This document shows, in pieces, positions 33,928 through 41,678 of a stretch of DNA of 64,000 nucleotides. Location of the stretch: assembly GCA_017409475.1 (NCBI GenBank), contig JAFQSP010000003.1, positions 62,001 through 126,000 on the forward strand, in the 5' to 3' direction. The notes below the pieces were generated by a model. The model ran no database searches and was not told the origin of the DNA. It saw only the letters and a list, made by a program, of their open reading frames with translations. The position numbers and the translations under genes were made by a program. Origin of the DNA: Clostridia bacterium. GTDB taxonomy: Bacteria; Bacillota; Clostridia; Oscillospirales; Acutalibacteraceae. Numbering within the stretch: the stretch's first letter is position 1; each line of letters begins with the position of its first letter.

Positions 33928-34443
33928 ATGCTCAAAAAATATATAGAAGCAGGAAAAATTACAGGAACCCACGGAATAAGAGGGGAGATGCGCCTCGATA
34001 CATGGTGCGACTCGCCCGAATTTATGATGCGGTTTAAGACACTTTATCTAACCTCTGACGGAAAGGAAAAATGGTCAAAGGTGTCCTGCCGCCCTCATAA
34101 AAATATTGCGATTATTAAGGTGCCTGAAATTAATTCAGTCGAGGAAGCTGACGCATTTAGAGGCAAAATTGTTTATATCGACCGAACCGATGCAAAGTTG
34201 CCGAAGGATAAATATTTTGTCCAGGATTTGATTGGTATTGACGTTTTTGATGTTGATAGCGACAGATGCTACGGTAAGATTACAGACGTGTCTAAAACCG
34301 GTGCTAACGACGTGTGGCATATTACAAACGAAAGCGGCGAATATTTAATTCCGGTAATTGATGACGTTGTAATCTCGGTAGATATTGATAATCAAAAGGT
34401 GCAAATCCGCGCATTAAAGGGGATTTTTGACGATGAAGATTGA
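33928..34443 (+). CDS. rimM: 16S rRNA processing/ribosome maturation factor RimM
   Basis: This 171-aa factor assists maturation of the 30S head and binds S19. The N-terminal RimM domain shows AGKITGTHGIRGEMRLDTWCD and the C-terminal PRC-barrel has YFVQDLIGIDVFD and EYLIPVIDDVVISVDIDNQKV. The coding sequence overlaps trmD by 11 bases. GTAGGAG precedes the ATG. Confidence 0.95.
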   Translation: MLKKYIEAGKITGTHGIRGEMRLDTWCDSPEFMMRFKTLYLTSDGKEKWSKVSCRPHKNIAIIKVPEINSVEEADAFRGKIVYIDRTDAKLPKDKYFVQDLIGIDVFDVDSDRCYGKITDVSKTGANDVWHITNESGEYLIPVIDDVVISVDIDNQKVQIRALKGIFDDED

Positions 34444-35182
34444 TATTATGACCTTGTTTCCCGATATGTGCAACGCCTTTCTTAACGAGAGTATAATCGG
34501 AAGGGCTAAGCAGGCGGGAATTATCGACGTTGAATGTACCGATATTCGTCCCTTTACTGAAAATAAGCACGGAAAAACCGATGATTATCCCTATGGCGGC
34601 GGCATGGGCATGGTTATGTCAGCCCAGCCGATTTACGACTGTTATAAATCAATTTGCGAAAAAAGAGGGGATACCCCACACGTGATTTATATGTCACCAA
34701 AGGGTAAGGTTTTAACCCAAAAACGTGCTTATGAGCTGTCAAAAACCGACGGGTTTATCATTCTATGCGGTCATTACGAGGGGGTCGACCAGCGCCTTCT
34801 TGACGAAATAGTTGATGAGGAAATTTCAATAGGCGACTATGTTTTAACCGGTGGCGAAATGCCGGCGCTTGTGCTTACCGATGCTGTTTGCCGAATGATA
34901 AAGGGTGTTTTATCCGACGATGAATGCTTTACGGAAGAAAGTCATTTTTCGGGTCTGCTCGAATATCCGCAATTTACCCGTCCGTTTGAATGGCACGGAA
35001 AAGAGGTGCCCGAAATTTTGATGTCGGGTCATCACAAAAATATTGCGGATTGGCGCAGAAAAAAGATGCTTATGGAAACGGCAGACAAGCGTCCAGATAT
35101 GCTTGACAGCGCTGACTTAACAGAAAAAGAGCGGTTATTTGTAACAAATTATATGAAGGATAATAATATAATTAAAGGTTAA
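34433..35182 (+). CDS. trmD: tRNA (guanine37-N1)-methyltransferase TrmD
   Basis: This 249-aa SPOUT methyltransferase makes m1G37, which prevents frameshifting. Trefoil-knot motifs are visible: YPYGGGMGMVMSAQPIY, LCGHYEGVDQRLLDE and ISIGDYVLTGGE. ATG 34433 is chosen (AAGGGG 13 bases upstream). The TTG two codons earlier is less well placed. The usual next gene, rplS, is not here. Confidence 0.96.
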   Translation: MKIDIMTLFPDMCNAFLNESIIGRAKQAGIIDVECTDIRPFTENKHGKTDDYPYGGGMGMVMSAQPIYDCYKSICEKRGDTPHVIYMSPKGKVLTQKRAYELSKTDGFIILCGHYEGVDQRLLDEIVDEEISIGDYVLTGGEMPALVLTDAVCRMIKGVLSDDECFTEESHFSGLLEYPQFTRPFEWHGKEVPEILMSGHHKNIADWRRKKMLMETADKRPDMLDSADLTEKERLFVTNYMKDNNIIKG

Positions 35183-35300
35183 ATAAACCTTATTTGGTTG
35201 AATTATGTAATTTAACCCTAATTTGTAGTGAAAGTTATACAAAATCTCCCTTGAAAATTAAGTCGAGTTTTGTTGACACAACTGAACTTTTTTTAAATCA

Positions 35301-35328
35301 TTGACCTAACGAATATTTGTGATATAAT
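35301..35328 (+). promoter_or_regulatory. Sigma-A promoter of ptsH
   Basis: TTGACC (35301-35306), 16 bases, perfect TATAAT (35323-35328), about 40 bases before the ATG. Confidence 0.75.
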
Positions 35329-35368
35329 AATTGTGTAAATTAAAAATGATTTTTAAGGAGCGATATTA

Positions 35369-35632
35369 ATGTATATTAAGGATGTCGTTGTTCAGAATAA
35401 GGTTGGGCTTCATGCTCGTCCGGCTACCTTCTTTATTCAAAAGGCTAACGAATTCAAGTCTTCTATTTGGGTAGAAAAAGAGGAACGTCGCGTAAATGCG
35501 AAGAGCCTTCTTGGTGTTCTTTCACTCGGAATTATCGGTGGCACAGGTATCAAGATTATTGCTGATGGTGCTGATGAAGAGGCAGCAGTTAACGGCCTTG
35601 TCGCTCTTGTAGAATCAGGATTTGCTGAATAA
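35369..35632 (+). CDS. ptsH: Phosphocarrier protein HPr
   Basis: This 87-aa PTS phosphocarrier takes phosphate from enzyme I on His15 (VGLHARPAT). The regulatory Ser46 is present in NAKSLLGVLSLG, so it can also act in CcpA-type control after phosphorylation by HPr kinase. It is monocistronic with its own promoter and terminator. No ptsI is adjacent, unlike the ptsHI operon of many Firmicutes. Confidence 0.94.
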   Translation: MYIKDVVVQNKVGLHARPATFFIQKANEFKSSIWVEKEERRVNAKSLLGVLSLGIIGGTGIKIIADGADEEAAVNGLVALVESGFAE

Positions 35633-35646
35633 TTATTAATAGAAGT

Positions 35647-35682
35647 AAAAAAAGGTTCGTCGATTTTCGGCGAACCTTTTTT
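35647..35682. terminator. Bidirectional terminator between ptsH and iscU
   Basis: A 10-bp stem with one wobble (35654-35663 with 35667-35676) is flanked by seven A and six T. Confidence 0.88.
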
Positions 35683-35689
35683 GTGTACA

Positions 35690-35722
35690 AATAAGTACCG
35701 CATAGCGAAATGCGGTGCTTAT
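35690..35722 (-). terminator. Second hairpin downstream of iscU
   Basis: A stem of 12-13 bp with one mismatch (35690-35703 with 35710-35722) lies 8 bases after the iscU stop on the minus strand. The T-run is poor, so it may protect the 3' end or assist the neighbouring terminator. Confidence 0.5.
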
Positions 35723-35730
35723 AATTTTTC

Positions 35731-36165
35731 TTATTCTTTTCCGCATTCACCGTCGTGGCAACATTCGTGAATTTCGCCAACGATTAGGGTGGGGTCGATG
35801 CCCTGACGAGTGTAATAGTCGGCAATGGCCGCCTTAATCGACTGCTCAGCAAGAACTGAGCAGTGAATTTTATGAGCAGGGAGACCGCCGAGCGCTTCAA
35901 CAACCGCCTTGTTAGAAAGCTGTAATGCCTCCTCAATTGTGTGTCCCTTTATCATTTCGGTAGCAATCGAGCTGGTTGCAATAGCCGAGCCACAGCCGTA
36001 TGTCTTAAACTTTACGTCGGTTATAATATTGTTCTCGACCTTGATGTACATCTTCATAATATCGCCGCATTTGGCGTTTCCAACCTCACCGATTCCGTCG
36101 GCATCAGTGATTTCGCCAACGTTTCTCGGATTTGTGAAATGGTCCATAACGAGTTCTGTATACAT
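35731..36165 (-). CDS. iscU: Iron-sulfur cluster assembly scaffold IscU/NifU-type
   Basis: This 144-aa scaffold receives sulfur from the adjacent cysteine desulfurase and builds FeS clusters. The three scaffold cysteines are C33 (AKCGD), C58 (YGCGS) and C102 (HCSVL), with MDHFTNPRNVGE at the start. The C-terminal tail HECCHDGECGKE adds C135, C136 and C141, beyond the usual domain. ATG 36165 is the true start (AAGGGTGA upstream, one base after the nifS stop). The reading frame stays open further upstream inside nifS but is not homologous. Confidence 0.93.
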   Translation of the reverse strand: MYTELVMDHFTNPRNVGEITDADGIGEVGNAKCGDIMKMYIKVENNIITDVKFKTYGCGSAIATSSIATEMIKGHTIEEALQLSNKAVVEALGGLPAHKIHCSVLAEQSIKAAIADYYTRQGIDPTLIVGEIHECCHDGECGKE

Positions 36166-36166
36166 A

Positions 36167-37357
36167 TTATTCACCCTTTTCTTCCTTTTTAATTCTTTCC
36201 CAAAGCGGAGACATTGCACGAAGCTTGTCGATAATTTCGGGCAAAACTTCGAGAATATAGTCAACATCTTCAACTGTATTTTCGTCAGAAAATGAAATTC
36301 TGAGTGAGCCGTGAGCAATTTCATGCGGCAACCCGATTGCAAGAAGAACGTGGCTCGGGTCGAGTGAACCCGATGTACAGGCCGAACCTGATGAAGCGCA
36401 AATTCCTTTGTTATCGAGCCAAAGAAGCAGGCTTTCGCCCTCGATTCCTTCAAAGCAAACGTTCGCACTTGCCGAAAGTCGCTTTTCTCTATCACCGTTG
36501 AGACGTGAACGCTCAATTCTCAGTGCGCCGTCAATAAATCTGTCGCGGAGTATCTTTTTCTTTTCATTTCTTGCGGCAATATTCTGGACAGCGTCGGTGA
36601 TTGCTACACTGAGACCGACAATTCCTGCTGTGTTTTCGGTACCTGCACGTTTATTTCTTTCCTGAGCGCCACCGTCGATAAGGTTTTCTATTCTTATTCC
36701 GTTGCGGCAGTAAAGTGCGCCAACGCCTTTTGGTCCGTGAATTTTATGCGCCGAAAGCGACAGCATATCAATATTCATATCAACAACGTTAATTTCGACG
36801 TTGCCGATAGCCTGAACAGCGTCGGTGTGAAAAATTATGCCCTTTTCACGACAAAAAGCACCGATTTCAGCAATGGGCTGAATTGTACCGATTTCGTTAT
36901 TTGCGAACATAATGGTTACAAGTCCTGTATCTTCGCGTACAGCGCTTTTCAGCTCGTCAAGGCAAACAAGTCCGTCCTCGTGAACGTCGAGAAGGGTGAT
37001 TTCGAAGCCCTCTTTTTCGAGCGCGTTGAGAGTGTGAAGCACAGCGTGATGCTCAAATTTACTTGAAATAATATGCTTTTTGCCCTTTTTAGCGAGAATG
37101 TGTGCTGCACCCTTGATAGCCCAGTTATCCGCTTCGCTGCCGCCTGAGGTGAAATAAATCTCATTCTCTTTATTGGCACCGAGAGCCTTTGCAACAATCC
37201 TTCTTGCCTCGTCAATAGCAGAGTGAGCACTTTGACCGATTGAGTAAAGGCTCGAAGGATTACCGTAATTTTCGGTTAAATGTGGGAGCATTGCATCGAG
37301 AACATTCTTTGATATTTTAGTTGTAGCCGAATTGTCGGCGTAAACGAATCTATGCAA
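36167..37357 (-). CDS. nifS: Cysteine desulfurase NifS/IscS
   Basis: This 396-aa PLP enzyme releases sulfur from cysteine for cluster assembly on IscU. It has [11 protein letters not shown] at the start, [24 protein letters not shown] with the PLP lysine, and [17 protein letters not shown] with the catalytic cysteine in a long, flexible loop (NifS/IscS group I). The start codon is TTG 37357, supported by AAAGGAA 9 bases upstream. It is followed after one base by iscU. The main housekeeping FeS supply would serve Rnf and the radical-SAM enzyme RlmN here. Confidence 0.95.
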   Translation of the reverse strand: MHRFVYADNSATTKISKNVLDAMLPHLTENYGNPSSLYSIGQSAHSAIDEARRIVAKALGANKENEIYFTSGGSEADNWAIKGAAHILAKKGKKHIISSKFEHHAVLHTLNALEKEGFEITLLDVHEDGLVCLDELKSAVREDTGLVTIMFANNEIGTIQPIAEIGAFCREKGIIFHTDAVQAIGNVEINVVDMNIDMLSLSAHKIHGPKGVGALYCRNGIRIENLIDGGAQERNKRAGTENTAGIVGLSVAITDAVQNIAARNEKKKILRDRFIDGALRIERSRLNGDREKRLSASANVCFEGIEGESLLLWLDNKGICASSGSACTSGSLDPSHVLLAIGLPHEIAHGSLRISFSDENTVEDVDYILEVLPEIIDKLRAMSPLWERIKKEEKGE

Positions 37358-37405
37358 TTTATGATTTCCTTTCTTTTTGAAAGTAATATGTTTATATCAG
37401 ACCTA

Positions 37406-37434
37406 TTATATTACTTAGTTTTTCCATTTGCAAC
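37406..37434 (-). promoter_or_regulatory. Sigma-A promoter of nifS-iscU
   Basis: TTGCAA (37429-37434), 17 bases, perfect TATAAT (37406-37411, minus strand), about 50 bases before the TTG start. Confidence 0.72.
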
Positions 37435-37438
37435 AGAT

Positions 37439-37460
37439 TATGTGAAAATATTTTCATATA
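37439..37460. repeat. 22-bp near-perfect palindrome between rnhA and the nifS promoter
   Basis: The core TGAAAAT/ATTTTCA (37443-37456) is a perfect 14-bp palindrome, and the outer bases extend it with one mismatch. It lies a few bases upstream of the nifS -35 and touches the rnhA stop. It could be an operator, or a weak AT-rich terminator stem for rnhA. Confidence 0.5.
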
Positions 37461-37907
37461 TTATTCGATATTTTTAAATTTTTGGTAGCTTTCTACTGCA
37501 AGAGTATCACATCTTTCGTTTTCGGGGTGCCCCGCATGACCTTTTATCCAGTTGAAATTCACCTTGTGAGTATCAAGAAGTTCCAATAACTTTTCCCACA
37601 GGTCAACGTTTAAGGCGGGCTTTTTGTCGGCCTTTTTCCAGCCGTTTGCCTTCCAAGAATATAACCATCTCTTAGTCACAGCGTCACAAACATATTTTGA
37701 GTCGGTAAAAAGCTCGATTTCGCAGGGCTCTTTTAGTGCCGAAAGCCCCTCAATTACCGCAGTAAGCTCCATACGGTTATTGGTGGTTTCTGCCTCACCG
37801 CCGCAAAGCTCTTTTTCGTGACCGTTATATCTGAGAATGGCACCCCAGCCACCCGGCCCCGGATTTCCCGAACAGGCGCCGTCGGTAAAAAGTTCGATTT
37901 TCTTCAT
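37461..37907 (-). CDS. rnhA: Ribonuclease HI
   Basis: This 148-aa enzyme degrades the RNA strand of RNA-DNA hybrids. The DEDD catalytic set is visible: [18 protein letters not shown] (D10 region), [12 protein letters not shown] (E), ELFTDSKYV (D) and [12 protein letters not shown] (D). [12 protein letters not shown] is the usual histidine loop. It overlaps DUF2461 by one base (TAATG). Confidence 0.96.
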   Translation of the reverse strand: MKKIELFTDGACSGNPGPGGWGAILRYNGHEKELCGGEAETTNNRMELTAVIEGLSALKEPCEIELFTDSKYVCDAVTKRWLYSWKANGWKKADKKPALNVDLWEKLLELLDTHKVNFNWIKGHAGHPENERCDTLAVESYQKFKNIE

Positions 37908-38599
37908 TACATATTCTCCGAATTAAATTTTATAGTTGCTTCGTGCAGATATTTGTATAATTTCGAGAGCAACTTATATTCTTTTTTGAGTAAGGTGAGT
38001 AATTCCTCGGGCTTATCAAGCATCTCTATTCCGCTGCGCCTTTTGATTACAAAAATATCCTTTGAATCATACCATTTTTTAAGCTCACCTGTTATTCCTA
38101 CAGTATCCGCCTTTGACCTTTTATAGTTGTCGGTATCGAGTATGAATTTATTTCGCTTAAGCGGCTTTATCGCTTCTAAAAAGCGGTCACTGTCATTAGA
38201 TAAGCATTCGCGAAAATATTCCATAAATGCAGGTGTTGTGCTTATCACTCCACAGCCGTATTCAAAGCCGTTCTGCTTAATTTCGAGCCACATAACAGCG
38301 GTTGGAAGCTGATTTTTTACGTGGCGAAACATAACCCATATATTCTCTCTGTAAAGCGATTTATCGTGGGTGTATCGTGTATCGCGGCGTATTCTTGAAA
38401 TACATCTTACAGGGTCAACAATAATGTCGGGATTAATCCTATGCATTGTTTCGGTCAAGTCGGCAACAAGCCGTCTTAGCGGCATAACCACGCCTTCTTT
38501 TATTGCTTCCTTGTTTTCTTCATAAAATTCTTTGCTGTCATTAAATCGGTTTATGGCGAGTAAAAACAAATCGTCGCTTTTTATACCGTTAAAATTCAT
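37907..38599 (-). CDS. DUF2461 domain-containing protein
   Basis: This 230-aa protein matches the DUF2461 (TIGR02453-type) pattern: [22 protein letters not shown] near the start, [22 protein letters not shown] in the middle and a [17 protein letters not shown] segment. The family is widespread and has no assigned function. It begins directly after the dusB stop and overlaps rnhA, forming the dusB-DUF2461-rnhA operon, but the context does not point to a specific role. Confidence 0.82.
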   Translation of the reverse strand: MNFNGIKSDDLFLLAINRFNDSKEFYEENKEAIKEGVVMPLRRLVADLTETMHRINPDIIVDPVRCISRIRRDTRYTHDKSLYRENIWVMFRHVKNQLPTAVMWLEIKQNGFEYGCGVISTTPAFMEYFRECLSNDSDRFLEAIKPLKRNKFILDTDNYKRSKADTVGITGELKKWYDSKDIFVIKRRSGIEMLDKPEELLTLLKKEYKLLSKLYKYLHEATIKFNSENM

Positions 38600-39565
38600 T
38601 TATTCATTCTCCTTACAAACCCTGTAACAAAGCTCGTACAGCTGTTCAAGGCTTGTTAATTGTCCGCATTCGTTGCGGTATTTTGCCGCACCTTTTATTC
38701 CTTTTAGATACCATGCAGCGTGCTTTCTCATCTCGCGCATCGCGTTGTTTTCTCCCTTATCCTCGACGGTCATCTGAGATTGCTTGATAAGTATCCTCAT
38801 TCTTTCACTGAGTGGCGGTTCGGGAACGGTGATTCCCTCATACATCCAGGCGTTGATTTGGTTAAAAATCCAGGGTGAGCCCATGGCACCTCTACCAACC
38901 ATTACAAAGTCGCAACCTGTGTATTCATACATATTTGCGGCATCCTTGGCTGTATAAATGTCACCGTTTCCTACAACAGGAATGTTTACCGCCTTTTTAA
39001 CTTCTTTTATTATGTCCAAGTTGACGGGGGGGACATACATTTGAGTTCGTGTTCTTCCGTGAATAGTTATAATCGAAGCGCCCGCATCCTCGCAACGCTT
39101 TGCAAGTTCGGTTGCATTTATTGAATTTTCGTCCCAACCGGCTCTCATTTTTACCGTTACGGGTACTGAAACAACCTCTTTAACCGCCTTTACGATTTTT
39201 GCCGCAAGTATAGGGTCTTTCATAAGTGCGCTTCCGCCGCCATTTGAGGCAACCTTTGGCGCAGGACAACCCATGTTAATATCAACAAAATCGGGATTGA
39301 ATTGCATTCCGCTGATTGCGGCTGTCGCCATTGTTTCGGACTCGTTTCCAAAAAGCTGCAGGCCGACAGGTCTTTCGCTTTCGATCATATTCATCATACC
39401 GAGCGACTTTTTATCATTGAGACTGACCGCCTTTGAGCTGATAAGCTCGCTTACGGTATAAGCCGCACCAAATTCGCGACAAAGCCGTCTAAAGCTGCGG
39501 TCGGCAACTCCTGCCATTGGAGCCAAAGCGGCGTAACCATTTAATTCAATATCACCGATTTTCAC
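38600..39565 (-). CDS. dusB: tRNA-dihydrouridine synthase, DusB-like
   Basis: This flavoenzyme of about 321 aa reduces uridines in the tRNA D-loop. It has LAPMAGVADRSFRRLCREFGA, VDINMGCPAPKV with the catalytic cysteine, VTVKMRAGWDE, ITIHGRTR and VMVGRGAMGSPW (FMN phosphate). I choose GTG 39565, 8 bases after GAGG. The in-frame GTG three codons earlier is part of that Shine-Dalgarno site. The promoter is at 39587-39615. Confidence 0.94.
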   Translation of the reverse strand: MKIGDIELNGYAALAPMAGVADRSFRRLCREFGAAYTVSELISSKAVSLNDKKSLGMMNMIESERPVGLQLFGNESETMATAAISGMQFNPDFVDINMGCPAPKVASNGGGSALMKDPILAAKIVKAVKEVVSVPVTVKMRAGWDENSINATELAKRCEDAGASIITIHGRTRTQMYVPPVNLDIIKEVKKAVNIPVVGNGDIYTAKDAANMYEYTGCDFVMVGRGAMGSPWIFNQINAWMYEGITVPEPPLSERMRILIKQSQMTVEDKGENNAMREMRKHAAWYLKGIKGAAKYRNECGQLTSLEQLYELCYRVCKENE

Positions 39566-39586
39566 ATTTTTCACCTCAATTATTTA

Positions 39587-39615
39587 ATTTTAACATATCC
39601 TGACGCAAATTTCAA
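39587..39615 (-). promoter_or_regulatory. Sigma-A promoter of the dusB-DUF2461-rnhA operon
   Basis: TTGAAA (39610-39615, minus strand), 17 bases, extended -10 TGT plus TAAAAT (39587-39592), about 21 bases before the GTG start. Confidence 0.7.
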
Positions 39616-39650
39616 AGAAAATATATATTTTTAAAATATAATCAGTAATA

Positions 39651-39680
39651 TTGACAAGTATAGGTAAGATTTGATATTAT
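39651..39680 (+). promoter_or_regulatory. Sigma-A promoter of the yicC-to-spoVM superoperon
   Basis: Perfect TTGACA (39651-39656), 18 bases, TATTAT (39675-39680). A second TATAAT at 39678-39683 overlaps with longer spacing. It is divergent from the dusB promoter. Confidence 0.72.
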
Positions 39681-39718
39681 AATATAATATTAATTTATGA
39701 AAGCGAATGATATTTAAA

Positions 39719-40597
39719 ATGATAAGCAGTATGACCGGTTACGGACGTGGAGAGGCCGCATCAACAAGCCTTTCCTGCGTTGTTGAGCTTCGCTCGGTAA
39801 ATCACCGTTATTTTGAATTTTCGTCAAGGGTGCCGAGAGGCTACGCTTTTTTAGAAGAAAAATTAAAGGGGCTCTGTCAGCAGAGAATTTCGCGAGGAAA
39901 GGTTGAGCTTTATCTTACAATCGACCTTAACGAAAGCAATGACGTATCGGTTGAAATTAACCATTCCCTCGCACGAAGCTATGTAAACGCCATAAAGGAG
40001 CTTGGCGAAACATACGGACTTAATTCCGATTTGTCGGCAGTAACACTTTCGCGCTATCCCGACCTTTTCAGTGTAAAAAATCAGGTTGTCGATGAGGATG
40101 CCGTTTTTGAGGTGGTCAAGGAGGCTACTCAATCGGCTATCGACAGCTTTATCAATATGCGAAAAATTGAGGGTGAAAAGCTTTATGACGATATAAAGAG
40201 ACGTGTTGATTTCATTTTAGATAAGGTTGCTTTTGTCGAGGAGCGCTCACCTGAAACAGTAAAGGCATATCAAACAAAGCTCGAAACTCGTATTAGGGAA
40301 TTGCTTGAGGATAAAACGATTGACGAAGCAAGACTCCTTACCGAAGCGGCAATTTTTGCCGATAAGGTAGCTGTTGCCGAGGAAACAGTCCGTCTCAGAA
40401 GTCACATTAAGCAGCTTTGCGACCTTATAAGCTCCGATATTGCAGTTGGACGAAAGCTCGATTTTATTGTTCAGGAAATGAACCGAGAGGCTAATACAAT
40501 CGGCTCAAAGGCACAGGATATCGAAATTGCTCATACCGTTGTCGATATAAAGGCTGAAATTGAAAAAATAAGAGAACAAATTCAGAACGTAGAGTAA
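39719..40597 (+). CDS. yicC: YicC-family endoribonuclease
   Basis: This 292-aa protein starts with the family signature [12 protein letters not shown] and has [18 protein letters not shown]. The C-terminal DUF1732 part shows [25 protein letters not shown] and [22 protein letters not shown]. Recent work describes YicC proteins as endoribonucleases acting on small RNAs. ATG 39719 gives the canonical N-terminus. An in-frame ATG 12 bases earlier adds four atypical residues. Its place before remA-gmk-rpoZ is conserved in Firmicutes. Confidence 0.92.
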   Translation: MISSMTGYGRGEAASTSLSCVVELRSVNHRYFEFSSRVPRGYAFLEEKLKGLCQQRISRGKVELYLTIDLNESNDVSVEINHSLARSYVNAIKELGETYGLNSDLSAVTLSRYPDLFSVKNQVVDEDAVFEVVKEATQSAIDSFINMRKIEGEKLYDDIKRRVDFILDKVAFVEERSPETVKAYQTKLETRIRELLEDKTIDEARLLTEAAIFADKVAVAEETVRLRSHIKQLCDLISSDIAVGRKLDFIVQEMNREANTIGSKAQDIEIAHTVVDIKAEIEKIREQIQNVE

Positions 40598-40613
40598 GGG
40601 TGAAAATTTATTT

Positions 40614-40886
40614 ATGAAGCTTATAAATATCGGTTTTGGTAACATGGTTGCCGCGAATAGAATGATAGCCATTGTTTCACCCGAGTCGGCACCGATAAAG
40701 CGTATTATCCAAGACGCAAAGGAAAAGGGTATTCTTATCGATGCTACACACGGCAGAAGAACAAGAGCGGTTATAATCACCGACAGTGACCATATTGTAC
40801 TTTCTTATTTACAATGCGAAACCTTAACCAACCGCATCAGTGAATATGATAACGAATATGATGAGGAGGGTGAAGAAAATGGATAA
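40614..40886 (+). CDS. remA: RemA-like extracellular matrix/DNA-binding regulator (DUF370)
   Basis: This 90-aa protein has [28 protein letters not shown] and [16 protein letters not shown], hallmarks of RemA/YlzA. In Bacillus RemA wraps DNA and activates biofilm matrix and osmoprotection genes. Clostridia conserve it next to gmk even without those targets. It ends in an acidic tail and overlaps gmk by 8 bases. Confidence 0.93.
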   Translation: MKLINIGFGNMVAANRMIAIVSPESAPIKRIIQDAKEKGILIDATHGRRTRAVIITDSDHIVLSYLQCETLTNRISEYDNEYDEEGEENG

Positions 40887-41436
40887 AGGTGTTGCAATTA
40901 TAGTTTCGGGCCCTTCCGGATGCGGAAAGGATACAATTTTACGAAATTTGTTTAAGGAGCATCCCGAAATTAAATTTTCGATTTCGACCGTTACACGTCC
41001 ACGTAGAGGAATAGCTGATGAGGATGCAAAGTACAATTTTGTTACCCGTGACGAATTCGAAAATATGTTAAAAAATGACGAATTGCTCGAATATAACGTA
41101 TATGTCAACAACTATTACGGAACGCCGAAAAGACCGGTTGTTGAGGCAATTGAAAACGGCGACATTATGGTAATTGAGGTTGATGTAAACGGTGCGGCAA
41201 GTATAAGAAAGAAAATGCCCGGAATAAAGAGTGTTTTTGTCATGCCTCCGTCAATCGAGGAGCTTGAACGCCGCCTTTCATCACGCGGTACCGATAGCGA
41301 CGAGGTTGTAAGGAAGCGCATTGACGAAGCAAAGGCAGAAATCGCACGAAAAGATGAATATGACTATACAATTGTAAACGGCGTACTTGAAAACGCGGTA
41401 AAAGAGTTGTATAATATTATAGTTAACTTAAAATAA
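40879..41436 (+). CDS. gmk: Guanylate kinase
   Basis: This 185-aa enzyme converts GMP to GDP with ATP. It has the P-loop [34 protein letters not shown] in the GMP-binding region, [12 protein letters not shown] and [16 protein letters not shown] 40879 is chosen for its GGAGGGTGA site. In-frame starts further upstream lie inside remA. Confidence 0.97.
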   Translation: MDKGVAIIVSGPSGCGKDTILRNLFKEHPEIKFSISTVTRPRRGIADEDAKYNFVTRDEFENMLKNDELLEYNVYVNNYYGTPKRPVVEAIENGDIMVIEVDVNGAASIRKKMPGIKSVFVMPPSIEELERRLSSRGTDSDEVVRKRIDEAKAEIARKDEYDYTIVNGVLENAVKELYNIIVNLK

Positions 41437-41456
41437 TTTACGAGGTGTATTTAAAA

Positions 41457-41636
41457 ATGTTAAATCCAGCAATCGGAAAGCTTATCAACAATTACGAAAA
41501 TCGTTATCAGCTTGTTCATGACGTAGCTAACAAGGCTCGCGAAATAGCCCAGAATGCCGAGGATAATCGCGAAATTTTGGTTGAAAAGACAGTTAGTCTT
41601 GCAATTAACGAGCTTGCTGAGCAAAAGGGTCTTTAA
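41457..41636 (+). CDS. rpoZ: RNA polymerase omega subunit
   Basis: This 59-aa protein has the omega pattern NRYQLVHDVANKAREIA followed by KTVSLAINELAEQKG. It helps RNA polymerase assembly and follows gmk as in other Firmicutes. ATG 41457 has GAGGTG 10 bases upstream. The in-frame GTG at 41445 is part of that site. Confidence 0.93.
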   Translation: MLNPAIGKLINNYENRYQLVHDVANKAREIAQNAEDNREILVEKTVSLAINELAEQKGL

Positions 41637-41678
41637 TAACATACATAAATTGAATTAAAAAAATGGAGGTGGCTTGTC

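Noticed and set aside
35177-35217. Terminator directly after trmD
   Set aside because: GGTTAAAT/ATTTAACC can pair, but the loop is about 25 bases and no T-run follows.
36166-36516. N-terminal extension of IscU by about 117 residues
   Set aside because: The extension is the out-of-frame end of nifS, is not homologous to any scaffold part, and ATG 36165 has a good Shine-Dalgarno site.
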